Shown piece after piece: positions 45,336 through 53,755 of a stretch of 64,000 bases of DNA. The notes beneath the pieces were generated by a model. That model was not told the origin of the DNA, ran no database searches, and saw nothing but the letters and a program-made list of their open reading frames with translations. Source of the DNA: Flavipsychrobacter sp. (GTDB taxonomy: Bacteria; Bacteroidota; Bacteroidia; Chitinophagales; Chitinophagaceae); contig JAEUVF010000012.1 in the NCBI GenBank assembly GCA_016787265.1, forward strand, positions 1 through 64,000, given 5' to 3'. How positions within the stretch are numbered: position 1 is the first letter of the stretch; the number at the start of each line of letters is the position of its first letter. The position numbers were made by a program, and so were the translations under genes.

Positions 45336-45386
45336 ATGGAAGATGGAGCAATGGAGCAATGGAGGATGGAAGAATGGAAGATGCCT
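45336..45386 (+). repeat. Short imperfect ATGGARGA/ATGGAGCA repeats
   Basis: About six copies of an 8-9 base purine-rich word beginning ATGGA follow the porV terminator and precede ispF-dut. No coding role is evident; it may be a simple-sequence tract that varies in length between strains. Confidence 0.5.
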
Positions 45387-45438
45387 TTTTCACCTTTCAC
45401 TTTCCTGGGTGCATAGAATAAACTGTAACAATTTTCAA

Positions 45439-46368
45439 ATGAGTAGTACTTATAAAATCGGTTTTGGCATTGATTTCCACCAACTGGTGGAAGGACGGGA
45501 GCTGGTAATCGGCGGGGTAACCATCCCCCATACGAAAGGAGCGCTTGGACATAGTGATGCGGATGTATTGCTTCATGCTATCTGTGATGGCATGTTGGGA
45601 GCCCTGGCACTCGGTGATATCGGGGTACATTTTCCCAATACCGATCCGGCATATAAAGACATCGACAGCAAGAAATTGCTGGCCCAATGCCAGGAGCTGA
45701 TCCGTTCAAAGGGATACCAGGTGATCAATGTGGATGCGGCCCTCACCCTTGAGAAACCAAAGATTAAGCCACATGTCAGCGCCATGCAGGAAACCATCGC
45801 GAAGATTCTGGGCATCTCTACAGAGAATGTTTCGATTAAAGCTACCACTACCGAAACCATGGGATTTGTGGGAAGGGAAGAAGGGCTGGTGGCTTACGCA
45901 TCCGTATTGCTGGAGGAAATCCTGCCAGCGAAACTTTCCGTTAAGATAAAAAACGAATCATCCTTTGAACTACCTGCCTATGCTACCAGCGGATCCGCTG
46001 GTATGGATATCCGGGCAAATATTTCAGCACCGCTGAGTCTGCAACCACTTGAGAGAACACTGGTTCCAACTGGCTTGTATATGGAATTGCCGGAAGGATA
46101 TGAAGCGCAGATCCGGCCTCGCAGCGGACTAGCTATCAAACAGGGCATCACCTGCCTCAATACACCAGGCACGATTGATGCAGATTACCGGGGAGAAATA
46201 AAAGTAATCCTGGTTAATCTTTCCAATGAAACGCAGGTCATAGCTCCCGGGGATCGTATCGCGCAAATGGTGGTACAGCAGGTTCAACAGGTGAACTGGG
46301 TTCCGGTAGAAACGTTAACTTCAACAGAACGGAATGCCGGTGGATTCGGGCATACCGGAAAAGCATAA
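45439..46368 (+). CDS. IspF-dUTPase fusion protein (MEcPP synthase plus dUTP diphosphatase)
   Basis: The protein is 309 aa from the ATG at 45439 ([10 protein letters not shown]). Residues 1-160 are IspF: metal ligands GIDFH and [23 protein letters not shown], and [12 protein letters not shown] with [12 protein letters not shown]. Residues about 166-309 are a dUTPase with motifs [37 protein letters not shown] and the C-terminal Gly-rich arm NAGGFGHTG. The join at [16 protein letters not shown] has no stop, frameshift or internal start. Separate genes are the rule for ispF and dut. DUF4292 gene starts 4 bases after the stop. One step belongs to isoprenoid synthesis, the other to nucleotide sanitation; both are trimeric enzymes, which would allow a common trimer. 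Confidence 0.93.
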   Translation: MSSTYKIGFGIDFHQLVEGRELVIGGVTIPHTKGALGHSDADVLLHAICDGMLGALALGDIGVHFPNTDPAYKDIDSKKLLAQCQELIRSKGYQVINVDAALTLEKPKIKPHVSAMQETIAKILGISTENVSIKATTTETMGFVGREEGLVAYASVLLEEILPAKLSVKIKNESSFELPAYATSGSAGMDIRANISAPLSLQPLERTLVPTGLYMELPEGYEAQIRPRSGLAIKQGITCLNTPGTIDADYRGEIKVILVNLSNETQVIAPGDRIAQMVVQQVQQVNWVPVETLTSTERNAGGFGHTGKA

Positions 46369-46371
46369 CGA

Positions 46372-47190
46372 ATGAAGCAATTTGCATACCTGGCAATCAT
46401 CCTGGTAAGTATCGCATCCATCGGGTGCCGGGCTACCAAAAAGATCAACACGGTGATTGCCAAAAAAGATTCAGCAGTTACGACCATCATAGCAGATGCG
46501 CATGCAGATTCCCTTCGCTATATCCGGGAAGTATATGATAAACTGGCAGCTAATACCATCGACTACAAAACCTTTAGTGCCAAAATGAAAGTGGAGTACT
46601 GGGATAAAGATGGTAAAGGTCCCGACCTCACCGTATTTGTGCGCATGCAAAAGGACAGTGTCATCTGGTTATCGGTGAATGCAACTGTTTTCAGTTATGA
46701 AGCATTCCGGATTTTGATTACACCTGACAGTGTGAAGCTTTTAAATAAACAGGATAAAATCGTGCAGCTTCGTTCTGTTAAATACCTAGAAGAAGTGGCA
46801 CAGATCCCCTTTGATTTTAATACGGTGCAGGAACTCATTATTGGGAATCCACTCTTCCTGGATTCGAATATTGTTTCTTATCGCAAGGGTCCTGAAACCA
46901 TCAGTCTGCTCAGTATGGGCGAATTGTTCAAAAATCTGATCACCATTGGCGTTGAAAATTATTTACTCCAGCATATCAAACTGGATGATCAGAATGCCCG
47001 GCGCAATCGCACGGCAGACCTGAGTTTCAGTAATTATAATGGGCAGGGTGGTGTAGCTTTTTCAACGTATCGAAAGATGAGCTTCACCGAAAAATCCAAG
47101 ATTGATGTGCAGATGGAGTTCAAACAGTATGCCTTTAACGAAAGTTTAAGCTATCCTTTCAGTATTCCGAAAAATTATAGCGTTCAGTAA
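46372..47190 (+). CDS. DUF4292 lipoprotein (LolA/LolB-like fold)
   Basis: The protein is 272 aa with the lipobox ASIGC (Cys about residue 19), then RATKK. The mature protein has DUF4292 features (YKTFSAKMKVEYWDKDG, SVIWLSVNATVFSYEAFRILITPDSV, SFSNYNGQGGVAFSTYRKMSFT) and a fold like LolA/LolB lipoprotein carriers. It is linked to the ispF-dut fusion (4-base gap) and the EnvC-like gene (48-base gap), so all three are probably co-transcribed. A role in outer-membrane biogenesis is inferred. Confidence 0.85.
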   Translation: MKQFAYLAIILVSIASIGCRATKKINTVIAKKDSAVTTIIADAHADSLRYIREVYDKLAANTIDYKTFSAKMKVEYWDKDGKGPDLTVFVRMQKDSVIWLSVNATVFSYEAFRILITPDSVKLLNKQDKIVQLRSVKYLEEVAQIPFDFNTVQELIIGNPLFLDSNIVSYRKGPETISLLSMGELFKNLITIGVENYLLQHIKLDDQNARRNRTADLSFSNYNGQGGVAFSTYRKMSFTEKSKIDVQMEFKQYAFNESLSYPFSIPKNYSVQ

Positions 47191-47238
47191 ACGTTGTAGT
47201 TTTTATATTTGAAGCATTCCATCTTCCAATTGAACAGC

Positions 47239-48579
47239 ATGATAAAAAAAATCTGGATACTCCTGTTAATTGTGACCAGCAGTCTGGGCACATTTGCACA
47301 AAATGCCAGTAGCAGTGCGGATCTGAAAAAACAGCAGGCCGCCATTCAAAAGGAAATTGATGAGCTGAAACAACAGCTGGCTGAAACCAATAAATACAAG
47401 CGCAAAAGCCTGGCTGAACTCAACCTGGTGCAGAAAAAACTGCGCCTCCGGGAATCCCAAATCAAAGTAATCAATGATCAGATCAACCTGATTCAAAGCG
47501 ATATTAACCAAAGCTGGCGCGATATTGTGAAGCTGCGCGCGGAACTGGATACACTCAAGATCCAGTACCAGAAAAGTGTGGTATATGCGTATAAGAACAG
47601 GAGCAATTACGATTTCGTAAATTTTATCTTCAGTGCCGGCAGTTTCAATGATGCCTTAAAACGGATGGCTTATCTGAAATCGTATAGGGCCTACCGTGAG
47701 CAGCAGGCGATCAATATTGCGAATACTCAAACCCAACTCGAACAGAAAATCAACAACCTGAATCTGAGTAAGAAAGAAAAGAGTTCCGCCCTGGAAGAGC
47801 AGAACAAGCAGTTTAAGGTGTTGGCGGAAGAACGTGCCGAAAAAAATGCGGTGGTAAGCAAGATCAAGGGCCAGGAGCGCGAACTCACCAAAGAGATGAG
47901 TGACAAGCGCAAGCAGGATAATAAACTGAAAGCAGCAATCAGCGCAGCGATCAAAAGAGAAATTGATGCTGAGAAAAAACGTCTTGCTGCGATCGAAAAG
48001 GAAAGGAAGGAAAAAGAAGAAGCAGCCCGCAAAGCAGCAGCTGCCGCAGCGAAAAAAGAAGAAAGCAGTACAGCCGCTACCAAACCTGCAGCAAAACCGG
48101 TGGAAGAGAAACCCGCTGCACCTGCCAAACCCCTGGATGTATTTGATACCCGCGAGGAAGTGAAACTGGCTTCTGATAATTTCGAGAAGAACAAGGGTAG
48201 CCTTCCCTGGCCGGTAAATGCAGGCAGGGTTGCAATGAAGTTTGGCAGGAATCAATATGAAGGACTAAAGGTTGATTACGATAATGAAGGCATCACCATT
48301 GAGGCGGAGGCAAACAGTTCCATTAAAGCAGTATTTGATGGAGAGGTGTCAGCGATTTTCACCATCGGCTCTATTCAGGCAGTAATCATCAAACACGGAA
48401 AATACTTTACTACCTACAGTAATCTTTCCAAAGTAACTGTGAGCAAGGGAGAAAAAGTAAAAACCGGACAATTGATTGGACGACTGGAAGAAAAAGATGC
48501 CGGTCGCGGTGAACTAGAATTCCTGATCACCAACGACGATCGTATCAACCTGAACCCTGAACTCTGGCTCCGCAAATAA
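47239..48579 (+). CDS. EnvC-like murein hydrolase activator (coiled coil plus degenerate LytM domain)
   Basis: The protein is 446 aa from the ATG at 47239. Signal peptide to about residue 21, long coiled coil (about 24-250, IQKEIDELKQQLAETNKY and similar), an Ala/Lys/Glu-rich linker (about 255-305), and a C-terminal LytM/M23-like domain. In that domain the usual zinc ligands are absent: the Hx(n)D motif reads FGRNQYEGLKVDYDNE and the HxH motif reads GELEFLI. EnvC and NlpD have the same loss and activate amidases during cell division instead of cutting peptidoglycan. An active M23 enzyme is therefore unlikely. Confidence 0.88.
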   Translation: MIKKIWILLLIVTSSLGTFAQNASSSADLKKQQAAIQKEIDELKQQLAETNKYKRKSLAELNLVQKKLRLRESQIKVINDQINLIQSDINQSWRDIVKLRAELDTLKIQYQKSVVYAYKNRSNYDFVNFIFSAGSFNDALKRMAYLKSYRAYREQQAINIANTQTQLEQKINNLNLSKKEKSSALEEQNKQFKVLAEERAEKNAVVSKIKGQERELTKEMSDKRKQDNKLKAAISAAIKREIDAEKKRLAAIEKERKEKEEAARKAAAAAAKKEESSTAATKPAAKPVEEKPAAPAKPLDVFDTREEVKLASDNFEKNKGSLPWPVNAGRVAMKFGRNQYEGLKVDYDNEGITIEAEANSSIKAVFDGEVSAIFTIGSIQAVIIKHGKYFTTYSNLSKVTVSKGEKVKTGQLIGRLEEKDAGRGELEFLITNDDRINLNPELWLRK

Positions 48580-48581
48580 GT

Positions 48582-49724
48582 TTACCCCGCAGTCGCGGTG
48601 ATATGATCCAGGCATTTTTCATACAGTGCTTCGTATTGCGGCACGATGTAGTGAATATCAAACCGGTCACTCTGCGCTTTTGCATTCTCTTTGAACTGAT
48701 CCAACTGCGCCTGGTTGCTGAGTAAGTCTATTGCGTAGCGACTCATATTCTCCACATCTCCAATTCCACTCATGTAACCAGTCTCGCCATGAATATTAAT
48801 TTCAGGCAAACCTCCGGCATTGGTCGAAATCACCGGTACACCGGCTGCCATCGCCTCCAGCGCCACCAGTCCAAAACTTTCGTATTCAGATGTCAGTAAG
48901 AACAGATCTGCAATAGCCATGATCTCTTCCATCTGCTCCTGCTTTCCTACAAACCGGATATGATCACAGATGCCTAGTTCCCGCGCCAGGCTTTCAGCTG
49001 CCGGGCGCTCCGGACCATCACCCACAAACAATAATTTACTGGGCACTTTTTTCACTACATTGCCAAAGATCCGAACCACATCTTCAATGCGTTTGATCTT
49101 GCGGAAATTGGAAGCGTGCATCAGGATGCGTTCTCCCTGTGGTGCAATTACTCTGCGAAATGCGTCAATCCCCTTCCGGCGGAACCTGGCCACATCCACG
49201 AAGTTGTGGATCACTTCAATCTCTTTTTCAATCTTGAACCATTTATAGGTTTCTTCCCGAAGATTATCTGATACCGCGGTAATGGCATCACTTTCATTGA
49301 TTGAAAAAGTTACCACCGGCGCATAGGTTTTATCCCGGCCCACCAATGTGATATCCGTTCCATGAAGCGTTGTTACTACCGGAATAGAGATCCCCTGCTT
49401 CAATAAAATCTGTTTGGCCATATACGCAGCTGACGCGTGCGGGATGGCATAATGCACATGCAGCAAATCCAGCTTATTGTTGATGATGACATCCACCATG
49501 GTACTGGCCAGTGCCGTTTCATAGGGTGGATAATCAAAGAGAGGATAGGTTGGTACCCTCACTTCGTGATAAAATATGTTGGCGTTGAATTCATTCAGTC
49601 GAACAGGCTGCTGATAAGTGATGAAATGGACCTGGTGGCCTTTGTCTGCCAGCGCTTTTCCCAGTTCTGTCGCCAATACACCACTTCCGCCAAAGGTTGG
49701 GTAACATACGATTCCGATACGCAT
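48582..49724 (-). CDS. bshA: BshA, N-acetyl-alpha-D-glucosaminyl L-malate synthase
   Basis: The protein is 380 aa of the GT4 glycosyltransferase family; it joins GlcNAc from UDP-GlcNAc to L-malate, the first step of bacillithiol synthesis. Typical BshA features: IGIVCYPTFGGSGVLATELG at the N-terminus, LLHVHYAIPHASAAYMAK, HGTDITLVG and the nucleotide-binding TSEYESFGLVALEAMAAGVPVI. It is convergent with the EnvC-like gene, with a 2-base gap. bshB and bshC are not in the window. Confidence 0.93.
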   Translation of the reverse strand: MRIGIVCYPTFGGSGVLATELGKALADKGHQVHFITYQQPVRLNEFNANIFYHEVRVPTYPLFDYPPYETALASTMVDVIINNKLDLLHVHYAIPHASAAYMAKQILLKQGISIPVVTTLHGTDITLVGRDKTYAPVVTFSINESDAITAVSDNLREETYKWFKIEKEIEVIHNFVDVARFRRKGIDAFRRVIAPQGERILMHASNFRKIKRIEDVVRIFGNVVKKVPSKLLFVGDGPERPAAESLARELGICDHIRFVGKQEQMEEIMAIADLFLLTSEYESFGLVALEAMAAGVPVISTNAGGLPEINIHGETGYMSGIGDVENMSRYAIDLLSNQAQLDQFKENAKAQSDRFDIHYIVPQYEALYEKCLDHITATAG

Positions 49725-49791
49725 AAATTAAATTAGTTCCTTGTGAAGGTACTGGATTAAAATGTTTAGGTAATTTTAAAAAAACGTTTAC

Positions 49792-51198
49792 ATGATTCGA
49801 ATTGTTTGGTTAATCGCTCTGGTGGTACAGGTGCTGTGTATCACCCCTGTCTGTGCACAATCAGTTGAATTTCAAAAAGATTCTATTTTTTTCCGCAAGC
49901 TGGCAGATGATGTTCTGAGCTCTCCTGCAGCGTATGAAAGTCTCCGGGTGCTGTGTAAAACCGTTGGTCCGCGCCTCGCCGGTTCCCCCGGTATGTACAA
50001 GTCTGAAGCCTGGGCTGAAAAAGCACTTCAGGCTGCCGGCGCCGACAAAATCTGGAAACAGGCAGTACAGGTTCCTCACTGGGACCGGGGTGGTAAGGAT
50101 GAGGCTTGGTACCAGTACACTGATGCATCAGGAAAAAAGGTGAAAGTGGTTCTCGATGTGCTGGCCCTCGGAAACTCTTTGGGCACAGGCAAAAACGGTC
50201 TTCTGAGAAAAGCTGTGCTCATTCATAATTTTGAGGAACTCGAAAAGCGCAAGGATGAACTGAAGGATGCTATTGTCGTTTTTAATAATGTTTTCAATCC
50301 ACGGAATCTCTCAGTCGGACAATCCTATGGCGAATCCGGCGCCTATCGCAGATCAGGCCCCAGTCGTGCTGCCAAATATGGAGCTGCAGCTGTGCTGATC
50401 CGCTCGGTTACTGCCAGCGCAAATGATAACCATCCACATACAGGAACGCTTTCTTACGATTCCGCCTATCCGAAAATTCCGGCAGCGGCCATTGGACTTA
50501 AAGATGCAGATCAACTGATCGCGCAATTGAAAGCCGGCAACCCCGTGCAGGTTTATTACAAGAGCCTTGCGCATTTCAAGCCGGATGCAACCGGACATAA
50601 TATCATCGGAGAATTTACCGGTTCTGATTTCCCGGATAAGTTCATCACTGTGGGTGGACACCTCGATAGCTGGGATCCTGCCGAAGGTGCTCATGATGAT
50701 GGCACCGGTTGTGTGCAATCTATTGAAGTGATCCGCGCTTTTAAGGCCATGGGCCATAAACCCCGACATACGATCCGTGTGGTTTTATTCGCCAACGAGG
50801 AAAATGGTATGAGGGGTGGCAATCAATATGCAAAAGAGGCCAAAGCAAAAAATGAACAGCACCTTTTCGCCCTGGAAAGTGATGCGGGTGGATTTACACC
50901 CCGTAGTTTCGGCTTCACACTGGAGGCGGCTAAACTGGAACGGATCAGGCAATGGTTACCTCTTTTTGTACCCTATGGTGTTTACCAGTTTGCCAATGGA
51001 GGTGGTGGAGCAGATATTGGTCCGCTGAATCAAAGCCTTGGAACTCCGATAGCTGGATTAAACCCGGATGGCTCCCGTTACTTCGACTTACACCACGCCC
51101 GAAACGATGTTTTCGAAGCAGTTAATAAAAGAGAGATGGATCTTGGCGCCCTGAATATGGCTTTCCTGATTTATATGATCGACAAATATGGATTATGA
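49792..51198 (+). CDS. M28-family metallopeptidase (carboxypeptidase Q-like), exported
   Basis: The protein is 468 aa with a signal peptide ending VCAQ. A protease-associated domain sits around residues 115-250, followed by the M28 di-zinc catalytic domain: VGGHLDSWDPAEGAHDDGTG (His and Asp ligands), ANEENGMRGG (Glu base and ligand), ALESDAGG, and LHHARNDVFEA (His ligand). It probably removes amino acids from peptides in the periplasm. The next small gene starts 29 bases later. Confidence 0.9.
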   Translation: MIRIVWLIALVVQVLCITPVCAQSVEFQKDSIFFRKLADDVLSSPAAYESLRVLCKTVGPRLAGSPGMYKSEAWAEKALQAAGADKIWKQAVQVPHWDRGGKDEAWYQYTDASGKKVKVVLDVLALGNSLGTGKNGLLRKAVLIHNFEELEKRKDELKDAIVVFNNVFNPRNLSVGQSYGESGAYRRSGPSRAAKYGAAAVLIRSVTASANDNHPHTGTLSYDSAYPKIPAAAIGLKDADQLIAQLKAGNPVQVYYKSLAHFKPDATGHNIIGEFTGSDFPDKFITVGGHLDSWDPAEGAHDDGTGCVQSIEVIRAFKAMGHKPRHTIRVVLFANEENGMRGGNQYAKEAKAKNEQHLFALESDAGGFTPRSFGFTLEAAKLERIRQWLPLFVPYGVYQFANGGGGADIGPLNQSLGTPIAGLNPDGSRYFDLHHARNDVFEAVNKREMDLGALNMAFLIYMIDKYGL

Positions 51199-51227
51199 TT
51201 ATTTTCATATATAATTAAATCAACACT

Positions 51228-51641
51228 ATGGGAAGGTTTTTCACAATTGTTATCATTGCCCTGATTGCGATCGGCGCAGGATTGTTCTACTGGAGGTTCT
51301 ATTGGGTCTTCGGTGAAGGGGTGAAATCCGGGGAGCTGAACTTTGTGGTTAAAAAAGGATACATCTTTAAAACCTATGAAGGAAAGCTCATCCAGAGTGG
51401 ATTTCGTGGAGGCATAGCTGGTAGTATCCAGTCCTACGAGTTTGAATTTTCAGTGGAAAATGAGCAGATTGCCACCACGCTTATGGAAAACAGCGGCAAG
51501 CAATTTGATTTGCATTACAAAGAGTATTTAGGAGCCATTCCCTGGAGAGGAAATACCAAATACATTGTAGACAGTATTCTTTCCATGGGTGGACAGCCAT
51601 CGGAAAAAGTAATCAAACCGAAGGCACATACCACGGAATAA
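51228..51641 (+). CDS. Conserved small membrane-anchored protein
   Basis: The protein is 137 aa with one N-terminal membrane segment (IIALIAIGAGLFYWRFYW) and a compact extracytoplasmic domain (EGVKSGELNFVVKKGYIFKTYEGKL, GSIQSYEFEFSV, WRGNTKYIVDSI). Homologues of this form are common in Bacteroidota, often carrying a misleading annotation as 6-phosphogluconate dehydrogenase. No function is known. It follows the M28 peptidase by 29 bases. Confidence 0.75.
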   Translation: MGRFFTIVIIALIAIGAGLFYWRFYWVFGEGVKSGELNFVVKKGYIFKTYEGKLIQSGFRGGIAGSIQSYEFEFSVENEQIATTLMENSGKQFDLHYKEYLGAIPWRGNTKYIVDSILSMGGQPSEKVIKPKAHTTE

Positions 51642-51642
51642 A

Positions 51643-52353
51643 TCAGGAACCTATCAGAAATACAGCCGGACGCTTATGCAGCTCCGGCTTATTTTTTTGC
51701 CAGTCCCGGAGTGTGCGGGTCTGGATTACTTCATTTGTACCGGTTATATCCACCGCAACGCATAACCGTGAGTCGGGCCGGCAATGTTGCAGCATCGCAT
51801 CCAGCAGGGCATTGTTGCGATAAGGGGTTTCAATAAAAATCTGGGTACATCCGGTTCGGATGCTTTCCTGCTCCAGCTCTTTCAATAGTTTATTGCGAGC
51901 GCCTGCATCTATTGGAAGGTATCCATGAAAGTGAAAATTTTGTCCATTCAAACCACTTGCCATAAGGGCTAATAAAATGGAACTGGGCCCCACCAGTGGC
52001 TTCACTACTGCGCCCATTTGCTGTGCAACTGCTACCAGGATTTGTCCGGGATCCGCTACTCCCGGGCACCCGGCTTCGCTTATAATGCCGATGTTTTTTC
52101 CTCTTTGCAGCTGCTGACGAAACTGATCCTTCACCTCCATTTCAGCTTTGTGAATAACAAACCAGTCGTAATTGTCAATGACCATTTCCTTCCAGATGCG
52201 TTTCAGGAAACGCCTGGCAGTGCGTTCGTTCTCCACAAAAAATACCTGGCATTGCTGAACCGCTTCCAGTACATAAGGAGGAATCACTTCCAGGTGTTCC
52301 TCATCAAGGTAACAGGGAACCAGGTAAACAGAACCAAGTGCAGCACTGGCCAT
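51643..52353 (-). CDS. RsmI-like SAM-dependent methyltransferase (tetrapyrrole methylase fold)
   Basis: The protein is 236 aa with the tetrapyrrole-methylase fold seen in RsmI: EAGCPGVADPG (SAM-binding loop), VKPLVGPSSILLALMASG and the QIFIETPYRNN strand. RsmI proper 2'-O-methylates C1402 of 16S rRNA. This shorter Bacteroidota paralogue lacks the C-terminal extension and may have another target. It abuts the EI24/CysZ-like gene upstream (2-base gap) and is likely co-transcribed. Confidence 0.8.
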   Translation of the reverse strand: MASAALGSVYLVPCYLDEEHLEVIPPYVLEAVQQCQVFFVENERTARRFLKRIWKEMVIDNYDWFVIHKAEMEVKDQFRQQLQRGKNIGIISEAGCPGVADPGQILVAVAQQMGAVVKPLVGPSSILLALMASGLNGQNFHFHGYLPIDAGARNKLLKELEQESIRTGCTQIFIETPYRNNALLDAMLQHCRPDSRLCVAVDITGTNEVIQTRTLRDWQKNKPELHKRPAVFLIGS

Positions 52354-52355
52354 AA

Positions 52356-53114
52356 TTATTTCTTTTCCATTTCACGAAAACTCAGCGTAGCGGCGATTAC
52401 AGCATAAGAGGGAGCCAATACCCAACCCACAAAGGGGATGGCATGCATCAGATAAAACAGCAGTCCATTACCAATAGCCAGTCCCTTATGCTCACTGATA
52501 AAGCGGATGCTTTCGGCTGGCGATAGTTTTCTTCTTTCGCAACTGTAATCCACCATTGAAAAACCATAATAATAACATTCTATAAAAAGTGAGATCAGCG
52601 GACTGATCCAACCAACGATAGGAACAAATGAAAGCAGCAGAATGGAAACGGTATAAACCGTTTGCCATAAGAGATTCCGGAGTGCGAGTTTGATGCCCCG
52701 AATAATATCTTTCAGCAATTGTTTAAAACTGAAGGGGAAATCGCGGCCTTCAATAATAGATTCTGTTTTCTCACTCAGATAAGCAAATACCGGGGAGCCA
52801 ACTATCAGAAAGAAAAACTTGAAAAAGGAGAAATAGAAGAACACGAGCAGTACCTGCACCATGATGCCTCCCATCATAAAAAGGAAACTGAGAATCCCAC
52901 TTTTCTGCTCCTGCAGCCAGCGATCAATACCAATCAGGTTGGTCAGGTAATTCACGGCATCATTGGCAGAACTGATAAAAAAATACATGCCAGTCAGGAA
53001 AAGCAGCATATAAATAAAGCCAGGGATCAGAATCCATCTCCAGAGTTTATGATGCACAATAAAATGATGCGCCCGGTAGAAGGATTCAAATGCTATGATG
53101 AGTTCTTTCAGCAA
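52356..53114 (-). CDS. EI24/CysZ-family membrane protein
   Basis: The protein is 252 aa with four or more membrane helices (IPGFIYMLLFLTGMYFFIS, VQVLLVFFYFSFFKFFFLIVG, LSFVPIVGWISPLISLFIECYYYGFSM, NGLLFYLMHAIPFVGWVLAPS). The SPVFAYLSEKTE and ECYYYGFSMVDY segments match the EI24 domain. CysZ members transport sulfate in proteobacteria; here the function is unknown and the family name is used only for the fold. Confidence 0.75.
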   Translation of the reverse strand: MLKELIIAFESFYRAHHFIVHHKLWRWILIPGFIYMLLFLTGMYFFISSANDAVNYLTNLIGIDRWLQEQKSGILSFLFMMGGIMVQVLLVFFYFSFFKFFFLIVGSPVFAYLSEKTESIIEGRDFPFSFKQLLKDIIRGIKLALRNLLWQTVYTVSILLLSFVPIVGWISPLISLFIECYYYGFSMVDYSCERRKLSPAESIRFISEHKGLAIGNGLLFYLMHAIPFVGWVLAPSYAVIAATLSFREMEKK

Positions 53115-53172
53115 TAGTCGGTTGTTTAAGCGCCTAAATTTATTACTTTGAACCTAGACCATTCGCAAAAAG

Positions 53173-53751
53173 ATGACAAAACTCCCGCTTTCCTGGTTTG
53201 AAGGCACTGATGTAGTGCAAATGGCCCGTGCTTTATTGGGTAAAATCATCGTAACGGAATTTGATGGAATCCGCACCAGTGGCCGGATCAGCGAAACTGA
53301 AGCCTATGCAGGCGAGTCAGACCGGGCCTCCCATTGTTATGGTGGCAGGAGAACTGCAAGAACCGAGATCATGTATGGATCAGGTGGATTTGCGTATGTC
53401 TATCTTTGTTATGGCATCCATCATTTGTTTAATGTGGTTACCAATAAAGCGGAAATGCCACAAGTGGTGCTGATCCGGGCAATTGAACCGGTTGAAGGTA
53501 TAGCCGCCATTCGCGAGCGGCTTGGGAAAGCTGCTACTGTGCCGGTACATAAGCTGGCAGTCGGACCCGGACTTGTTACCAAAGCACTTGGAATCCGAAC
53601 TGCTCACACCGGTCTGCCATTAACTGAACATATCACTATTTGGGATGATGCGTATATACCGGGAGAAATTATAGTAGGGCCGCGTATCGGTATCGACTAT
53701 GCGAAGGAAGACAAGGACCTCCCTTACCGGTTTTTGTACAATATGAAATAG
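53173..53751 (+). CDS. DNA-3-methyladenine glycosylase (AAG/MPG family)
   Basis: The protein is 192 aa. Family features: VQMARALLGK, the active-site region GRISETEAYAGESDRASHCYGG (catalytic Glu in the ETEAY segment), RTEIMYGSGGFAYVYLCYGIHHLFNVV, and VGPGLVTKALGI. It removes 3-methyladenine and related alkylated bases and starts base-excision repair. Single gene, divergent from the EI24-like gene. Confidence 0.9.
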   Translation: MTKLPLSWFEGTDVVQMARALLGKIIVTEFDGIRTSGRISETEAYAGESDRASHCYGGRRTARTEIMYGSGGFAYVYLCYGIHHLFNVVTNKAEMPQVVLIRAIEPVEGIAAIRERLGKAATVPVHKLAVGPGLVTKALGIRTAHTGLPLTEHITIWDDAYIPGEIIVGPRIGIDYAKEDKDLPYRFLYNMK

Positions 53752-53755
53752 TAAA

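Noticed and set aside
47656-48255. Minus-strand Phe/Cys-rich frame opposite the EnvC-like gene
   Set aside because: A shadow of the Lys/Glu/Ala-rich coiled coil and linker; no start signal or known motif.
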